Source of the DNA: Colius striatus
Lineage: Eukaryota > Chordata > Aves > Coliiformes > Coliidae
NCBI RefSeq assembly: GCF_028858725.1
Contig: NC_084761.1
Span: 34,812,501 to 34,876,500 of the forward strand
Direction: 5' to 3'
DNA length: 64,000 bases
The position numbers and the translations under genes were made by a program. Shown piece by piece: positions 36,447 through 48,588 of the stretch. The notes under the pieces were generated by a model, which was not told the DNA's origin, searched no databases, and saw only the letters and a program-made list of their open reading frames with translations. The first letter of the stretch is position 1, and each line of letters begins with the position of its first letter.

Positions 36447-36872
36447 TATCATAGAATCACAGGATCATTACAGTTGGAAAAGAACTTTATGATTATTGAG
36501 TCCAACCGCTAACCTCACACTGCCAGGCCCATCACTAAACTAAACCATACTCCTCAGCACCTCATCTATATGCCTTTTGCATATCTTTAGGGATGATGAC
36601 TCCATCATCTCCGTGGACAGCCCATTCCAATGCTTGATAACCCTATCAGCGAAAAAGTTCTTCACAATGTCCAATCTAAACCTCCCCTGGCACACCTTGA
36701 ACCCATTTCCTCATGTCATATCATTCATTATCAGAGAGAAGAGATCGACCCCAACCTCACTACAACTCCCCTTTCAGGTAGTTGCAGAGAGTGATCAGGT
36801 GTCCTCTCAGCCTCCTTTTCTAGGCCAAACATCCCCAGCTATCTCAGCCACTCCTTGTAAGACTTGTATCAC
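36447..36872 (-). mobile_element. CR1 3' fragment, inverted
   Basis: Begins with the reversed tail CATAGAATCACAGGATC, then GAGTCCAACCGCTAACC, AAAAAGTTCTTCACAATGTC, and ends in CCCCAGCTATCTCAGCCACT. Same subfamily as the fragment at 35556, opposite strand. Confidence 0.88.
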
Positions 36873-38888
36873 TTCTGTAGAGCTCCAGGCTCCGGTGGGG
36901 TGGAAGGTACACAGACAACTTGTCTGACCTACAGCCATCATTTTAATAAAAAAAGCATTTACCACAGAAGTGAGTAGCTGCCTGCCATCCAGAGCCTCCG
37001 TAAAGTAGCACAGGAGCAGCTCCATTTCACACACCTGCGTGGGTGTCCACTCACCGTCATGCACACAATCTACCCTGTTGCTGCGGGCAAGGCCAGCTGC
37101 ATCCCTCCCTGCCCCTATCTGAATTTGGTACACTAGTACTGGATTTCAGCGTGGCAGGAAGAATTCAAAGTGCCATAAATCCTCGCTCTTTTCTGCTTAA
37201 TTATACTCATCTTGAGCAATAGTTTAGCCATTTCTGCCAAAGTTTTGCACTGCAAAATGTGAATGCCTCGGTGATTCTGCTCTCTCAGAAAAAAGGCCGG
37301 TAGAGAGGAAGTAAAAGCAAAGGCTCTAATTCATCAAAATATTCTAATATCACAGAGTTCCTCTGAGAGTATCAGGGCTCAGTGGACATGAAAGCTTATT
37401 GCAATTCAGAATGTGCAAGTTAAAGAGGCTGCTGTGAGAGAGTGGGGCTTGGAGGTAGAAGCCAGGTAATCCTGAACTTCCCTTATTATAAATAAATTTT
37501 GTTTTAATCTGTACTATGAGCTTGGCATGAGCCTGATCTGTCCAGAAAGCAGACAGCAATGCCAGGGACACTGATTTCCTGGTGCTCATGTGGAAAGGAA
37601 GTGTCTAATTTTCTCAGCCAACTGATGCTGAGGGGCTAGGAGGTAGACAACTCCTATGAAAGAAAATAGGAGAGAGTATGAGTGACCACCATGCTTCGGG
37701 GAGGGTTCTTTGAAGACATTTAACCACCACTGGTTAAGTCTGGATAGAAGCTACTTCAATTACAAACAGTAAACCTGTGGCCAGACGGGGCAATGTGTTC
37801 TGAAACAGTTCAGAAATATGAAGGAGCAATTTTGCCAGGGATAGAAAATCTCAGTGTAGGAGGTAGCAACCTTCCAAATGTGACATACCTCCATACATGG
37901 ATATGTATTGCCCAAATCAGGGGCTAAATATGCCAGCCACGAAAGCTGGCACTGAAGGAAGCTGCCTCCCAGTGACAAAGCTTACCTCTCAGCAGTCTGT
38001 CTGGGGTAGGAGATCTCAGTCCCAGATGAGTTTGGAGCTGAGTGGCAGTCAGGAGCTATTGCAGCTCCCAGACACTCCTCCTAGGATGCTCAAGTTCCCA
38101 GTCTCTGGGTCTTCTGTGTGCTACCAAAAATCTGCTGCCCACTAGTTTTCTGTCTAGCCATATTGTGAGTGGCCATGTTGCAGAACTGAGCTGCAGAACA
38201 TGTAGTGGTTGGGATAACTTGAGATTTCCCTCTCCTCCCTCCCGCCTTGCCATCATCCTACAAAGAGCTAAGCAATCCTTCTGGGGCTGCACACCCTCAG
38301 CCTACATAGACTCCAGGCAAGGCTGTTGCCAGCACTTTGGATCCTGCCCAGGTTATCTATACTTAAAAGCTGCTCTTGTTGAAATGTTGTCTGCCTTTCA
38401 TGTGGTAATGAAACAAAGAGGTAAATTCAAGGTTAACCTTGGTGAATCAAACACACTCAATCATCAGGGATGGGGACAGGCAGTTTTAGTTACTAAATTG
38501 CTTTCCCACGTGTTGAGACGAATTCCTCCAAGCCAGCATTGCAGCAATGGGCATGAATCTGGGACTCTTGTCCATCCCACAGATGAGCTAAGGTTAAAGA
38601 GTGGGATTTCAAATAAAGGCACACTTGAACACTTTTCTCTTCCTCTTCCTCTGCCAAACAGGCTGGAGAGTTCACTTGACCAACAGCCATTCTGGACTTT
38701 TATCCTGTAATTTTAAAACCTAAACCTTAAACATTTAGAAAGATCAAACTCTTGGCAGTGTGCTTTACCATCATAGCTGTTGGGTTTCTTCATCCTCATC
38801 ATTACTCTTCAGTGATATGCCTGTGTCAAAAGAAGACTCACACAATGAAACATTCGTGTTTATTTGTTTGTCTTCAAAGACAACATAT
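36873..38888. other. Intergenic, nothing recognised
   Basis: A frame at 38042-38710 is longer than average but has no familiar domain or repeat signature and no supporting context. Confidence 0.5.
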
Positions 38889-39014
38889 ACATTCCTTGGA
38901 AGTCTTCAAGACCCACCTGGACATGTTCCTATGTGGACCTGCTTCTGCAGGGGGTTGGATGATCTCTAAAGGTCCCTTCCAACCCCTACCATTCTATGAT
39001 TCTATGATTCTATC
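38889..39014 (+). mobile_element. Short CR1 3' tail
   Basis: GAAGTCTTCAAGACCCACC, GGATGATCTCTAAAGGTCCC and tandem TTCTATGA units, a young-looking tail like the copy at 6610. Confidence 0.88.
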
Positions 39015-40004
39015 TACTTGTAAGTGTGGCAAATATAGCAGGTACTGTGAAGTTATGCTGTCAAACAAGACACAGTCTTGAAAAAATATTCTCTTCTTTG
39101 AAGGAGTTGTATTCAGAAATACCTGGCTGAATCTCATGACCAAACCATCAATGTACAGCACTTCTAAAGGCTGATAAGTTCTCATCTGAATCTCAGCTAC
39201 TTAAGACCAAACAATTTCTTGAATTTTACATGCACATTATTGTTTCTTCCAGTTCCATTCTGCTTTTTCCTATCAGGAAACTGAAGTGTGGCTTTAATAA
39301 TACCTATCATCATTCTTATTTATTCCATCTATTTCTAGGTAATTATATATAGTGTGTTTTTTAAGCTTATCTTTGGATGGCCTATTTGGAGATTAATGGA
39401 TTCCCTCCAGAACAGCAATGATCTTTCTGTGACTCAAACATTAATTTTATAAATGGCTTCACAGGTAAAATACCATATATATCATCATCATTAACAAGAT
39501 ATATCCTATTAATGGTCAAAACCCATGATTTTCACAATTATAAACAGAATCATTTCTGAGGTACAACCTTCCCCTCTGCTATGATTGTTAGTCAATACTA
39601 TCTCATAGATCCACAGTGAAACTTACTAGAATCCTGTTCAAAAAATGATCTTAATTTTCAGTCTTACCTACCATAGGCGTCCACAAGACATAAGTTTTAG
39701 ACATCAATATTACACTTTAGAACCATTCAGAGATTCATCTGCTATAATGTATTTGACAAGTTTTTGTTTTGAAAGAAACAACTGACATTATAGATTAAAT
39801 TGAATTACCTGCTTTCCTAACTTCATTAAAGACAACTATGCCTATAATTTCTCAGAGCACAGAAAACTTGCAACTGCAGTTCATACTCTCTCATGAGTCT
39901 TTCTCTCTGATTGCAAAGTCTTAAGGGTAAGGAGCTTAGAGGTACCTGGAAAAACTTGGAGGAAGGACTGTAATCATAATGAACCAGGCCAAATGGAGCC
40001 CCTT
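39015..40004. other. Intergenic AT-rich, nothing recognised
   Basis: No feature supported. Confidence 0.5.
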
Positions 40005-40588
40005 AAATCACAGAATCTCAAGGGTTGGAAGGGACCTTGAAAGATCATCTAGTCCAAACCCCTTGCCAGAGTAGGACCAGCTAGCGTAAGTCACACAGGA
40101 ACTCGTCCAGGTGGGTTTTAAAAGTTATCAGAGAGGGAGACTCCACAATCCATATGGCTAGCCCATTCCAGTGCTCCCTCACCTTCACAGTGAAGAAATT
40201 TTTCCTTGTATTTCTTTGGAACCTCTTATGTTCCAGTTTATACCCATTGCCCCTTGTTCCATCATTTGATATCATTGGTTCCATCCTCCTGACACCCACT
40301 CTTTATGTATTTGTAAACACTGCAAACTGAGGAGGTGAATCCTCATTCTCCTCCAAGCTAAAGAGCCCCAGCTCCCTCAGCCTTTCATCATACGGGAGAT
40401 GCTCCACTCCCTTCATCATCTTTGTGGTCGTGTGCTGTACTCTTTCCAGCAGCTCCCTGTCCTTCTTGAACTGAGAGGCTGAGAACTGGACACAATATTC
40501 TAGGTGTGGTCTCGCGAGGGTAGAGCAGAGGGGGAGGGAACTTCTCTTGACCTACTAACCACAGGATGCCTTCTTTGCCACAAAAGCA
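40005..40588 (-). mobile_element. CR1 3' fragment, inverted
   Basis: AATCACAGAATCTCAAGGG tail, GAAAGATCATCTAGTCCAA, then reversed ORF2 end (CCTCAGCCTTTCATCATACG) and CTGTCCTTCTTGAACTGAG. The upstream limit near 40588 is approximate; LTR copy 2 follows 80 bases later. Confidence 0.88.
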
Positions 40589-40669
40589 CATAAAGAGACA
40601 GTATGAAAGTTCCATTACACTAATTTGAGCTCTGATCTCAGTAGGTCTTACAAGCAAGTCTATGTCTGG

Positions 40670-42038
40670 TGTCATGGTTTGGCATTATACCCTTTTCTGG
40701 TAAGGGGTAAGGGGCTGTAAAGATGGCTCCTATAAGAAGTTGCTCGCAACTCTCCACAGCTCTGAGCCAGACCCACTTCTGGGGCTGAGCCAATTAGACA
40801 CCTCCATGATCACTTTTTAAGAAGAAGCCGGAAGAGGAGGTTTCTTCCTCCATCTTCTTCCTGTTTCTCGCTTCTTCTGCCCCTTTTTTTTCTTTCGGCT
40901 GGTGGTGCTGCAAGGAGTAGGAACAGTGAGAGAAACAACCATGCGGACTCCAAGGTCAGTGATGAAAGAGAGGAGGAGGTGTGTTAGAGCAGAGACTCTC
41001 CTGCATTCTGTGGAGAGAACTGGTGAAGCTGAGATTTATTTTCATTTCTTTAAAGACCCCGCATCAGCGGTAGAGACTCATTTTCATAATGACCCTGTAT
41101 CAGGGGCAGAGACTCATTTTTGCTAAAGCTGGCCCTGGACCAGGGGTAGCAAATCACTTCACTACAGACCCTGAGCCAGGGGCAGTGATTTTCTTCTTTA
41201 AAATTATGGCTGGAAGAGGCCGTGTCCTGAAGGAAGGACCCTTTATCACTATGGCCGGAGCAGGCCGTGTCCTAAGGAAGGGACCCAATATCCACAGCTG
41301 TAACTGTGGGGAGGAACCCACGACAAAGCAGCTCATTAAACTTATGCCCAGAAGGGGTCTTGTCCCAAGAGAGGGACCTTCTATCTGCAGAAACTGCAAC
41401 CGTGGCAAAGAATCCACGCCAGAGATATTCACCAAGGATTGCATCCCGTGTGAGAGACCCTGTATCGGCAGAAGCCGCAGCTGCTGGGAACAACTCACAC
41501 CAGAGAAGTTTGTTAAGGACTGTGTCCCGGGGCAGGAATCTGTATCAGAGCAGGGGAAGAATGCCAGGAATCATTCTCATCTGAGAAGAGAGAAGTGGCA
41601 GAGCCCATCTATGAGAGACTGACCACGTCCCCCATTCCCTGCCCCCTGCCCCTGAGCTGTTGAGGGGGGAGGAGGTAGAGATATCAGGAGCAGTGAGCTG
41701 GACCCAGGAAGAAAGGAGGGATGGGGGAGGGAGATCTTAAAGTGCTGGTTGTAATTTTCTCATCATCCTACTCCCTTTTTGGTTTTATTCTGTTCTGTTT
41801 CTTGTAGAAAAACTTTCCTACTTTCCTGTCTAAGTCGAGAACTGTAGCCTGTTTTGCCTGGAACTGTAATTGTCAGCGAGCCCTCCCTGCCCTTGTCTTA
41901 ATCCACAACAACCTTGCTTATCTTTTTCCTCCCACTTTGCTGGGGCCTCTGCCATCCTAACAAGGATGGGGATGAATGTGGGGCACTGAGTGAGAGACTG
42001 TCGTGGTGCTGCTGTGCTAGCTGGGCCAAACCACAACA
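40670..42038 (+). mobile_element. Solo LTR of the same ERVL-like family (copy 2, longer)
   Basis: 1369 bp from TGTCATGGTTTGGC to GGGCCAAACCACAACA, flanked by perfect TCTGG duplications (40665-40669 and 42039-42043). Its first ~170 and last ~450 bases align closely with copy 1. The extra length lies in the middle, where GACCCTGTATCAGGGG-type units are more numerous. The AATAAA seen in copy 1 is missing here: the site reads TGTAGAAAAACTTTCC. No internal coding region. Confidence 0.9.
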
Positions 42039-42043
42039 TCTGG

Positions 42044-45000
42044 CAAAAGATCACCAAAGAAAAGTGATGTTGGAAGAAGCACTGCTAATTCAGTAACTGG
42101 TGATTCAACTTCTAAAGAACACTCAGTTGCTACTGCAGCCAAGGACCAGTGAGAACTGTGCTTTCAGATGGATTAAGCGAGGCATAACACCAAGGCCTGT
42201 TCATGATCCATGGAGCTCTGATTGCTTCTAACAGCTGTGAGGTTTACTCCAGAATCCTGTCAGTATAATGTATAGAACAACATTCTGACTAATCTCTTTG
42301 CCCCGTTAATTTGAAGGGGAAAGCAGAGCCTTTGTTTTCCCACTGAGAAAGTCTACAAGGAACAAAACAACACCTGCATTCTGACAGGCTGATAGCTACT
42401 TGTCAGACAAATCATTACTAGGATGGAAGGCAGGTTCATTGAGCTCAATAAACACGATTTTCTCCTGAAGCTTCCTGACTCTGAAGAACACAACCTTCAT
42501 TTACATTTTTAAAGGAGAGTCAAGGTTCCCTTATTTTTATCAAAAGCTTTACGACTAAAAAGTGTTTTTAAAAAGTATGGGAAAGCTAGGGCTCTAAAGG
42601 ATTACTTTGTGACCAATTTTTCACAAGCATACAAAACTTATCACTTCATAATGGGGGTAGATTGCAAAAAAATAGCGATTACGGATGCTATTTAATATAA
42701 CTGCATAATAACTTTTGGGACACATACACTGATTGTTCTGTTACTGCAGAAATGTACATAAGATTCAAAACCCATAAAAAATTAGAAACTTGCCCTTGAC
42801 AAATTGATAATGGTCTTTTCTAGAACGTCTGCTTGGGTTATGTTATTTTATACAGTTTTTATCTACAAAGGATAAATTCAAATCTGCCATTTCTTTTGAC
42901 AATATTCTGATAAAAGAAATCCCAAACATCTAAAAATAGCAATATCTTACAAGTAGTCCTACTATGCTTATTAGATTAGAAGAGTTTGCAGAGTAATGTG
43001 GTTTTCAGTTATTATTTGCAAAATTATGCTGGTTTTGTAACGTTTTCCATAATTCATATCAATGGCATTGAAATATAAGGGGCAAAACAGATACTGTTAT
43101 TGTTTATATTTATTTCGTGATCCCATTCCTCTCCCTGGTTTTCATAAAATGTTTAGCTCTTTTTAAGACTCAGTAAAGAGATTTGTATGCTTATATGTAT
43201 TCATAATTGCCTATAGGAACTTTCTTATCCATGTTTCAGCTTTGTAAAAACATTCCAAATGAAAGTTGTAATAACCATGGTATTCAGACAACAAAGATCT
43301 CTGAATAAAATAATAAAATTATTGAGGTATTGATATTTACAATGCACGTACACAGCATCTTGATAAAAAATGGTCTAATTAATGGCTAGTTAATGATATA
43401 TTTTTACTGTACCTCCACAGAAAGAGATCTTATTGTCACATGTTAACCATTTACTCAAGTTGCAATCCTGAGGAAAACCAGTGAACTGAGACTGTCATAA
43501 GAAGTGATTACAGGTCCAAAGAACTTAGCTTCAAACTGACTCTGGAAACCTCCATTTAAAGAAAGGAATGATGGGCTACTGGGATTCATATGCTTTGCTT
43601 ATGTTGTTTGAAAGAACAGATGTCCTAGTACATGAAATTATGAAAGCTTGCATCAATTTTCCTACATAAATTTCAAAGATTCCAAATCTTGCTTTTCCAT
43701 ATATTTTACTGCCATTTTCTGTCCTCTGTCTCTTCTTTGGGCCAACAGTGATGGTAGCTGGAAAATGCCCTCTGAGGACTGTGAAGACCACAAAAGTCAG
43801 ACTGCTATGGGTCACGTGGGGAACCCACACTCAGGAATTTCATTAGGTCAAGATGAGTGACAATTGTTCACACACATCCAAAAATCAGTGTGTCAGATCA
43901 CTTATCAAAAAGAATCTGGGCAGAATTTTAGTTTACCTGATTAAGTGAATGAACACAGGCTTTGTTAAAGCGGGATTTTTCACACTCATTTTAGAAAATA
44001 TATCATACATGTATTCTATCAGATGCACTTTCATTGTTAAATATAGTTGCTTTGGCTGTGCCTGTAGATGGATGCTGCATTTGAGACAGTCACTGCCATT
44101 TCAAATGCTTTGATTGTACAAGCTTTCAACAATTTAATGAGTGTGCTCAACCAGATTTTAAACAAACTATTGTGTTTTGGATCCAACCTGTGTTATAGAT
44201 TAGATCAGAATTGCACCATAGTGTGCCACACGTTACAGTTGAATTGCAACTGTTACGTGCAGATGCTAAAACCACTGATGGCCCTATGAGAAAGGCATCA
44301 AACCTGTAGCTTATTTTTCTTTCTGAAAGGGATAATAATCTAGGATTTAAAGAAAACTCTCTAGACACATTCAGAACTTAATCTTACAACATATCAAGCA
44401 TCTTGGATTCCTGCTCAGTAGGCACAAAGGATGTTTAATATCTTAACAGGAGAATCTTGACAGTTTGGAAGACAATAAGCATTAGGAGCAAAAAGTGCAA
44501 ACTTGCTGTTCTGTATTACTTTTTCTTTTGTATTTATTTCAATGACACCAGCTATTTTTGATAAAACATGTAATACATGTTGAAGCTACACTTCAGCCAT
44601 AAAAGAACTTAGAGCTCTCAGATATTTCTACTGCAACACTGTGCTCCCATTTAAATGACAACATTCCTACTGAAGCTCCTACTTTGTTGCATGACTCTTC
44701 AAGGATCTTCCTATACTCGTTACGCATCTACCAGCTTCTTTGTAAGCAGACGTTCTCTGTAATGAAAAACAGCAAAGAAAAAATAGTAACTGCAAGTTTA
44801 CAGATACACTTTGATATCTACATGTTTTATATTTGAGTTCAGCATCTGGTTAATAGATTTGTTTCTGTCTCAAAGGCTTATTTCTGTAAATCAAACGCAA
44901 CTACATAACCTAAGGCAATTAAATTGTAACACTGGCAAAACAAGAAAAAATCTGAAGGAAGTGTGAATTTGTCCATTTATGAGCAAGAAAAACATTTGTA

Positions 45001-45984
45001 TTTATATATTTAATATTTTTACATAATATATATGAAATATGTAATATTTTATAATACCAAGTAAACCAGAGATGATGCCCAATTGTCTGCCAAAATTAGG
45101 TTACATTTTGATACCAATGATATTTTACAGAAATCAGCATATGGGTATAAAACTAGGGATTAAGAACAAATACTGTACCAGAAGGATCTAGAACTGGTGT
45201 CTTTGGAATAAGCTCACAGGGACTTTGAAGCACTTGATTCTTTAGATGGTTCTGTTATTTAAAAAAAAAAAAAAAGGTGCATTAGGACTTTAGACTTACA
45301 ACACTCTTAGTAGTAAAAAAGCCTGGAAGCTTTATTTGAAAAATATGTAATACAGTAAAAAGGCACAAGAGAAGGAAATCTAAGACAACACAGAGGTGAG
45401 CCACATAAGATATGATCCTAAAAACACAGAATTGTCAGGGATTTCTGTTCTTGTTTCTTGCACTCCTGTGCAGCTGTTCTCAAACAGGTTGGTTTTGCAG
45501 GATAGGTCCACGTGGGACCAGCTGGGAAGCCAACAACTAAGATGAATTTGGGAGAAGATGATGGCAAAGACAGCGCTGAAAGATGGTAGGCAGTAAGAAG
45601 ACAATCCAGGGGAAGAAGTGGGCAGTGCAGAATGGAAGGATGAGGAGGCTGGATAAGTAATACCGACACCTCTCAACTAGGTCCTCTTAATGGAACGTGA
45701 TCAAAAGAGCAGTTGGCTGGGAGGCAATACCTTAACTCCACAGCCTTTGGCATATGCACACTTCCTTTGCTCCCGTACTCTGTGATGCTCAGTCTTGTTC
45801 ATTCCTTGCTCTATTTCCACACCAAACTCCCAATTCCTATCAGCATTTTCTGCTCTGTTCCTAGTAACTCTCCACCAGCTTATCTCCCTCTGCCTAGCTA
45901 CAACCACACCATCTCCTGCAGTTTTTTTTCCTATTTTGGGAACTACCATTGTTGTTCACTTCTTCAAATGAAGAAAGTGCACAT
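42044..45984. other. Intergenic AT-rich, nothing recognised
   Basis: Very AT-rich; an (AT)-rich patch near 44998-45055. No gene, RNA or element supported. Confidence 0.5.
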
Positions 45985-46110
45985 ATATCTGGTCCATCCC
46001 TGACATCTATTTGTCAAATCTATTCTCAAAGGCTTCTGATGATGGCTGTTTCACAACATCCCTAATCTTTCTGTTCCAATACTTTACAATCCTGTAGCTC
46101 ATTTTTTTTT
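45985..46110 (-). mobile_element. Ancient CR1 fragment, part 1
   Basis: GGTCCATCCCTGACATCTAT, TTTGTCAAATCTATTCTCAA and TTCTGATGATGGCTGTTTCA match the reversed 3' region of old CR1 elements. Interrupted by the younger CR1 at 46122. Confidence 0.65.
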
Positions 46111-46121
46111 TTTCCATAAGC

Positions 46122-46630
46122 TCCCCAGGTCAAGAGGGACAGGGAACTTCTGGAGACAGTCCAGCACAGAGCCACTAAGATGATCAGGGGACTGAATCAT
46201 CTTCCTTATGAGGAAAGGCTGTGGGAACTGGGGCTGTTTAGTCTGGATAAGAAGAGACTGCAGGGTGATCTCATTAATATTTACAAATATCTAAATGGTG
46301 GATGTCAGGAGGTTGGGGCATCACTTTTTTTTCCTGTTGTATCCAGAGACAGGACAAGGGGTAATGGGATGAAACTGAAACACAAAAAGTTCCATTTAAG
46401 CATAAGGAAAAACTATATCACTGTTCAGGTGAGAGAGCCCTGGCACAGGCTGCCCAGGGAGAGTGTGGAGTCTCCCTCCCTGGAGGTTTTCAAAACCCAC
46501 CTGGACACATTTCTGTGTGGCCTGATCTAGGTGGATCTGCTTTGTCAGGGGGGGTTGGACTAGGTGATCTCTAAAGGTCCGTTCCAACCACTACCAGTCT
46601 GCAATTCTGTGATTCTATGGTTCTATGACT
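46122..46630 (+). mobile_element. Young CR1 3' fragment inserted in an older CR1
   Basis: CCCAGGTCAAGAGGGACAGG through GATGATCAGGGGACTG, the conserved ORF2 C-terminus (LGLFSLDKKRLQGDL, then ESPSLEVFKTHLD), and a GATTCTATGGTTCTATG tail. T-rich CATTTTTTTTT lies on both sides and may be the target duplication. Confidence 0.9.
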
Positions 46631-46639
46631 TATTGCATT

Positions 46640-46905
46640 TTTTTTTCCCTTATTCTACCTTTGGTAGCTACAAAGAGCAAAGAAACACCATTGGCTTCAA
46701 TAATAACTCCTTACAGATTGAGAGACGATTTTTTCCTCTAATGTTCTCTTTTTGAGGCTAAGAAAATGCAGTCTGTTCAATATTTGAAAGGAGCTCATGT
46801 TTTTCTGACCTCTGCATAATCCTTGGCTGGATTCTCCTCAATTTGTCACTATCTCTTTGCACTATGATACCTAAAACTGGACTCAGTCTTTCAATAACAG
46901 CAATA
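46640..46905 (-). mobile_element. Ancient CR1 fragment, part 2
   Basis: GAGCTCATGTTTTTCTGACC, TTCTCCTCAATTTGTCACTA and CCTAAAACTGGACTCAGTC correspond to the next upstream part of the same reversed CR1 consensus as 45985-46110. Confidence 0.62.
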
Positions 46906-48395
46906 CCAATGGTACTTATGTGGCATCATAATTTAAGTCATGTCGAAAATGAATACATTAATCCAGTCCTGGTGGAGATGAAAAAGACATTTCAAAACTG
47001 TGGCTCTGCTGGTGCAATGTTTCGAACAGATGCAAACTACTGGACCACTGAAGACTCAATAAAATTTATGTTTTGTCATATCAAACATTTTATTAAGTAT
47101 AATTGCTAACTAGGACTTCATCCATAGTTGTATATAAGCAAGAATACGATAAGTAAATCCATGAAGAATATCAGAATTAGTGTAAGTTATATGAAATCTC
47201 ATTTTGTACAAAGGCAACATATATGTTGGTGGTTTACTCTGTATTTAGCAATGTAGGTAACATTTTCTGAAGCCAGGCTCACAGTACATCAATAGAAATT
47301 CCTTTACTAGTAGTCCATGTCTAAACAAAAAATCTAATAAAACCTAAATGAACGCAAGGGGCTCTGCTCATGACTGCACAGTCTATACCTTCTCAATTTG
47401 GCTTAGGAACTCAAACATTGGAAGAGCTGAGAGCCTTCTGCAGATCAGAAATACTGACATGGGATCTGAATTACATTGCCTCATCCTAGCTTTACACCAG
47501 TGCAGCATAATTGCCTCTTCCAGTGGAAGATCTTTGTTGAGAGCTTACAGACACTGAGAGGTGCAAAAAATGGTGGGGATGTGGACATAACAGATGGGGA
47601 ATTACAGGATAAACTGCTTTTCTCATGTACCTTTTGGTCTTTTGCCTTCACACTTGGACACTAAGCTATTGTTGTCTGATTAACAGTTCTACCCTCCCAG
47701 CAAATATGAAGCATATCAAGGATAACTGATGGAATACTAAGCCATAAATGTTTTCTTGGCATTTGTTTGGCCTGTGCTATTTGGGGACAATAAAAGCATC
47801 TCATATTCATAATGGTAATATATATATACCACCACAGATCACACCATCAACAATTCTCCTTCTATCTTATTGTGTTGAGCAAAATGCAGAGACAAACACT
47901 AATATATATTAATAGTATGCAAATATAATTAATCATAATAGGATGCTGCTGACATTATCACTGCTGTTGATAAAATATAATTAAAATTGTCTGGTCAAAT
48001 TTTCAGTGCAGTTAGAATTGGCATCTCTGCTCTTGCTGTTTACATGTATCTATCTAAAGATTGTTACACTTAACATCTCTTTATTTTATTATGTTCCTGG
48101 GAGAAAGCTAAGCAGAGCTGCCAGTCCTTTACACAGTGTAACTAGTGAGAATTCATACAAAAATTTGAAAGCCATATCTACAAAGGCTGAAGCTAAAATG
48201 ATTTCTAATTCCAGGACAGGAATTTTAGGAACTATTATCTCAAAAGATTATAAAGAAAAATAAATCAGTTACACCTGAGTTCCCAGGCTTCCATGTCCAT
48301 GCAATGAGAAAGCATTCAAATGGAAGTTTTGGCTTGTTCAGAAACTGTTGGACTTGATTAAGTACGAACTCCCGTAGGAAGCTACACAAACTAAT
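46906..48395. other. Intergenic, nothing recognised
   Basis: AT-rich DNA after the nested CR1s; no supported feature. Confidence 0.5.
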
Positions 48396-48588
48396 GAATC
48401 ACAGAATGGTAAGGGTTGGAAGGGACGACTAGAGATCAATGAGTCCAACTCCTCTGATAAAGCAGGTTCACTTCAATCAGGTCACACAGGAACGTGTCCA
48501 GGCCAGTTTTGAAAACCTCCAGAGGAGACTCCACAGCCTCCCTGGGAAACCTGTGCCAGGCCTCCCTCACCCTCACAGGTGAAGAATC
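48396..48588 (-). mobile_element. CR1 3' fragment, inverted
   Basis: GAATCACAGAATGGTAAGGG, TCAATGAGTCCAACTCCTCT, AACGTGTCCAGGCCAGTTTT and CCTGGGAAACCTGTGCCAGG. Confidence 0.88.

Noticed and set aside
38042-38710. Plus-strand frame of 222 codons
   Set aside because: No recognisable domain or repeat family. It is longer than usual for AT-rich DNA but sits in moderately GC DNA without supporting signals.
41089-41622. Open frame of 177 codons in LTR copy 2, and similar frames in copy 1
   Set aside because: They lie within solo LTRs and arise from the internal repeat units; LTRs of this kind do not encode proteins.
33638-42038. A full-length provirus bounded by the two LTRs
   Set aside because: Each LTR has its own different target duplication (TACTG and TCTGG), and no retroviral internal genes lie between them.
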